Origin: Nitrososphaerota archaeon
Lineage (GTDB): Archaea; Thermoproteota; Nitrososphaeria; Nitrososphaerales; Nitrosopumilaceae
Length of the DNA stretch: 5,925 bases
Reading direction: 5' to 3'
Assembly (NCBI GenBank): GCA_028867395.1
Contig: JAGWGO010000105.1
Coordinates: 1-5,925, forward strand
In this document: in pieces, positions 5,853 through 5,925 of the stretch
How positions within the stretch are numbered: position 1 is the stretch's first letter
How the letters are laid out: every line of letters begins with the position of its first letter
Program-made: the position numbers and the translations under genes
Notes under the pieces: generated by a model
What the model saw: only the letters and a program-made list of their open reading frames with translations
What the model was told of the DNA's origin: nothing
Databases searched by the model: none

Positions 5853-5925
5853 CTACTGTACGTTGATTGTTGTGCTCAACGGTGGGCTCAGTGCGTTTGG
5901 ATTGTCAATTGACTGCCATACAAAG
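5853..5925 (-). CDS. C-terminal fragment of an unidentified gene (5' part beyond window)
   Basis: On the minus strand an open frame enters at the right edge and ends with TAG (5853-5855), giving 23 residues: FVWQSIDNPNALSPP, then LSTTINVQ. The alternating hydrophobic ending TTINV looks like a final beta strand, and the segment before it is loop-like. This is similar in style to the ends of secreted Ig-like beta-sandwich proteins of ammonia-oxidising archaea, but that resemblance is from memory. The fragment is too short to name a family. Codon-like content right up to the stop, and paired T-runs just after it, support a real gene end. Confidence 0.5.
   Translation of the reverse strand, partial: FVWQSIDNPNALSPPLSTTINVQ

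Noticed and set aside
1..5925. tRNA, rRNA, CRISPR array, insertion sequence or defence system
   Set aside because: I saw no cloverleaf-like segments, regularly spaced repeats, transposase motifs or terminal inverted repeats. All long genes are housekeeping families.

Overview
The window reads as a core chromosomal segment of an ammonia-oxidising archaeon (Thaumarchaeota/Nitrososphaerota, probably a Nitrosopumilales relative). The evidence is a glycerol-1-phosphate dehydrogenase, which marks archaeal lipids; an archaeal-type proteasome beta subunit; the KH/beta-CASP factor aCPSF1 (FttA); an archaeal NadM; and TATA boxes lying 20-27 nt before short or absent leaders. The species assignment is inference from protein style and modest GC.

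Layout. Positions 1-1886 (minus) hold psmB followed 8 nt later by the first 415 codons of fttA, which runs off the left edge. A 106 bp divergent promoter region (1887-1992) separates psmB from egsA (1993-3033, plus). It carries a TATA box for each gene and a 10 bp direct repeat at the psmB start site. egsA meets a long FKBP-type prolyl isomerase gene (3030-3785, minus) tail to tail, and the two TAG stops share one CTAG. Upstream of the FKBP gene, on the same strand, lie a class V aminotransferase (3822-4997) and nadM (5007-5510). Each of these three has its own TATA box, so they are probably separately initiated rather than a strict operon. The right end (5511-5925) is AT-rich. It contains the nadM promoter with an operator-like inverted repeat, a possible 50-residue single-pass membrane protein on the plus strand, a two-way T-tract terminator zone, and the last 23 codons of a minus-strand gene.

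Functionally this is housekeeping: protein turnover (psmB), 3'-end formation and termination (fttA), ether-lipid backbone stereochemistry (egsA), protein folding (FKBP), amino-acid/glyoxylate transamination and NAD synthesis (nadM). I see no defence system, mobile element, CRISPR array or RNA gene. The points most worth a second look are regulatory: the psmB direct repeat, the nadM inverted repeat, start codons that promoter positions argue should be moved, and convergent genes whose terminators must lie inside each other's coding sequence.
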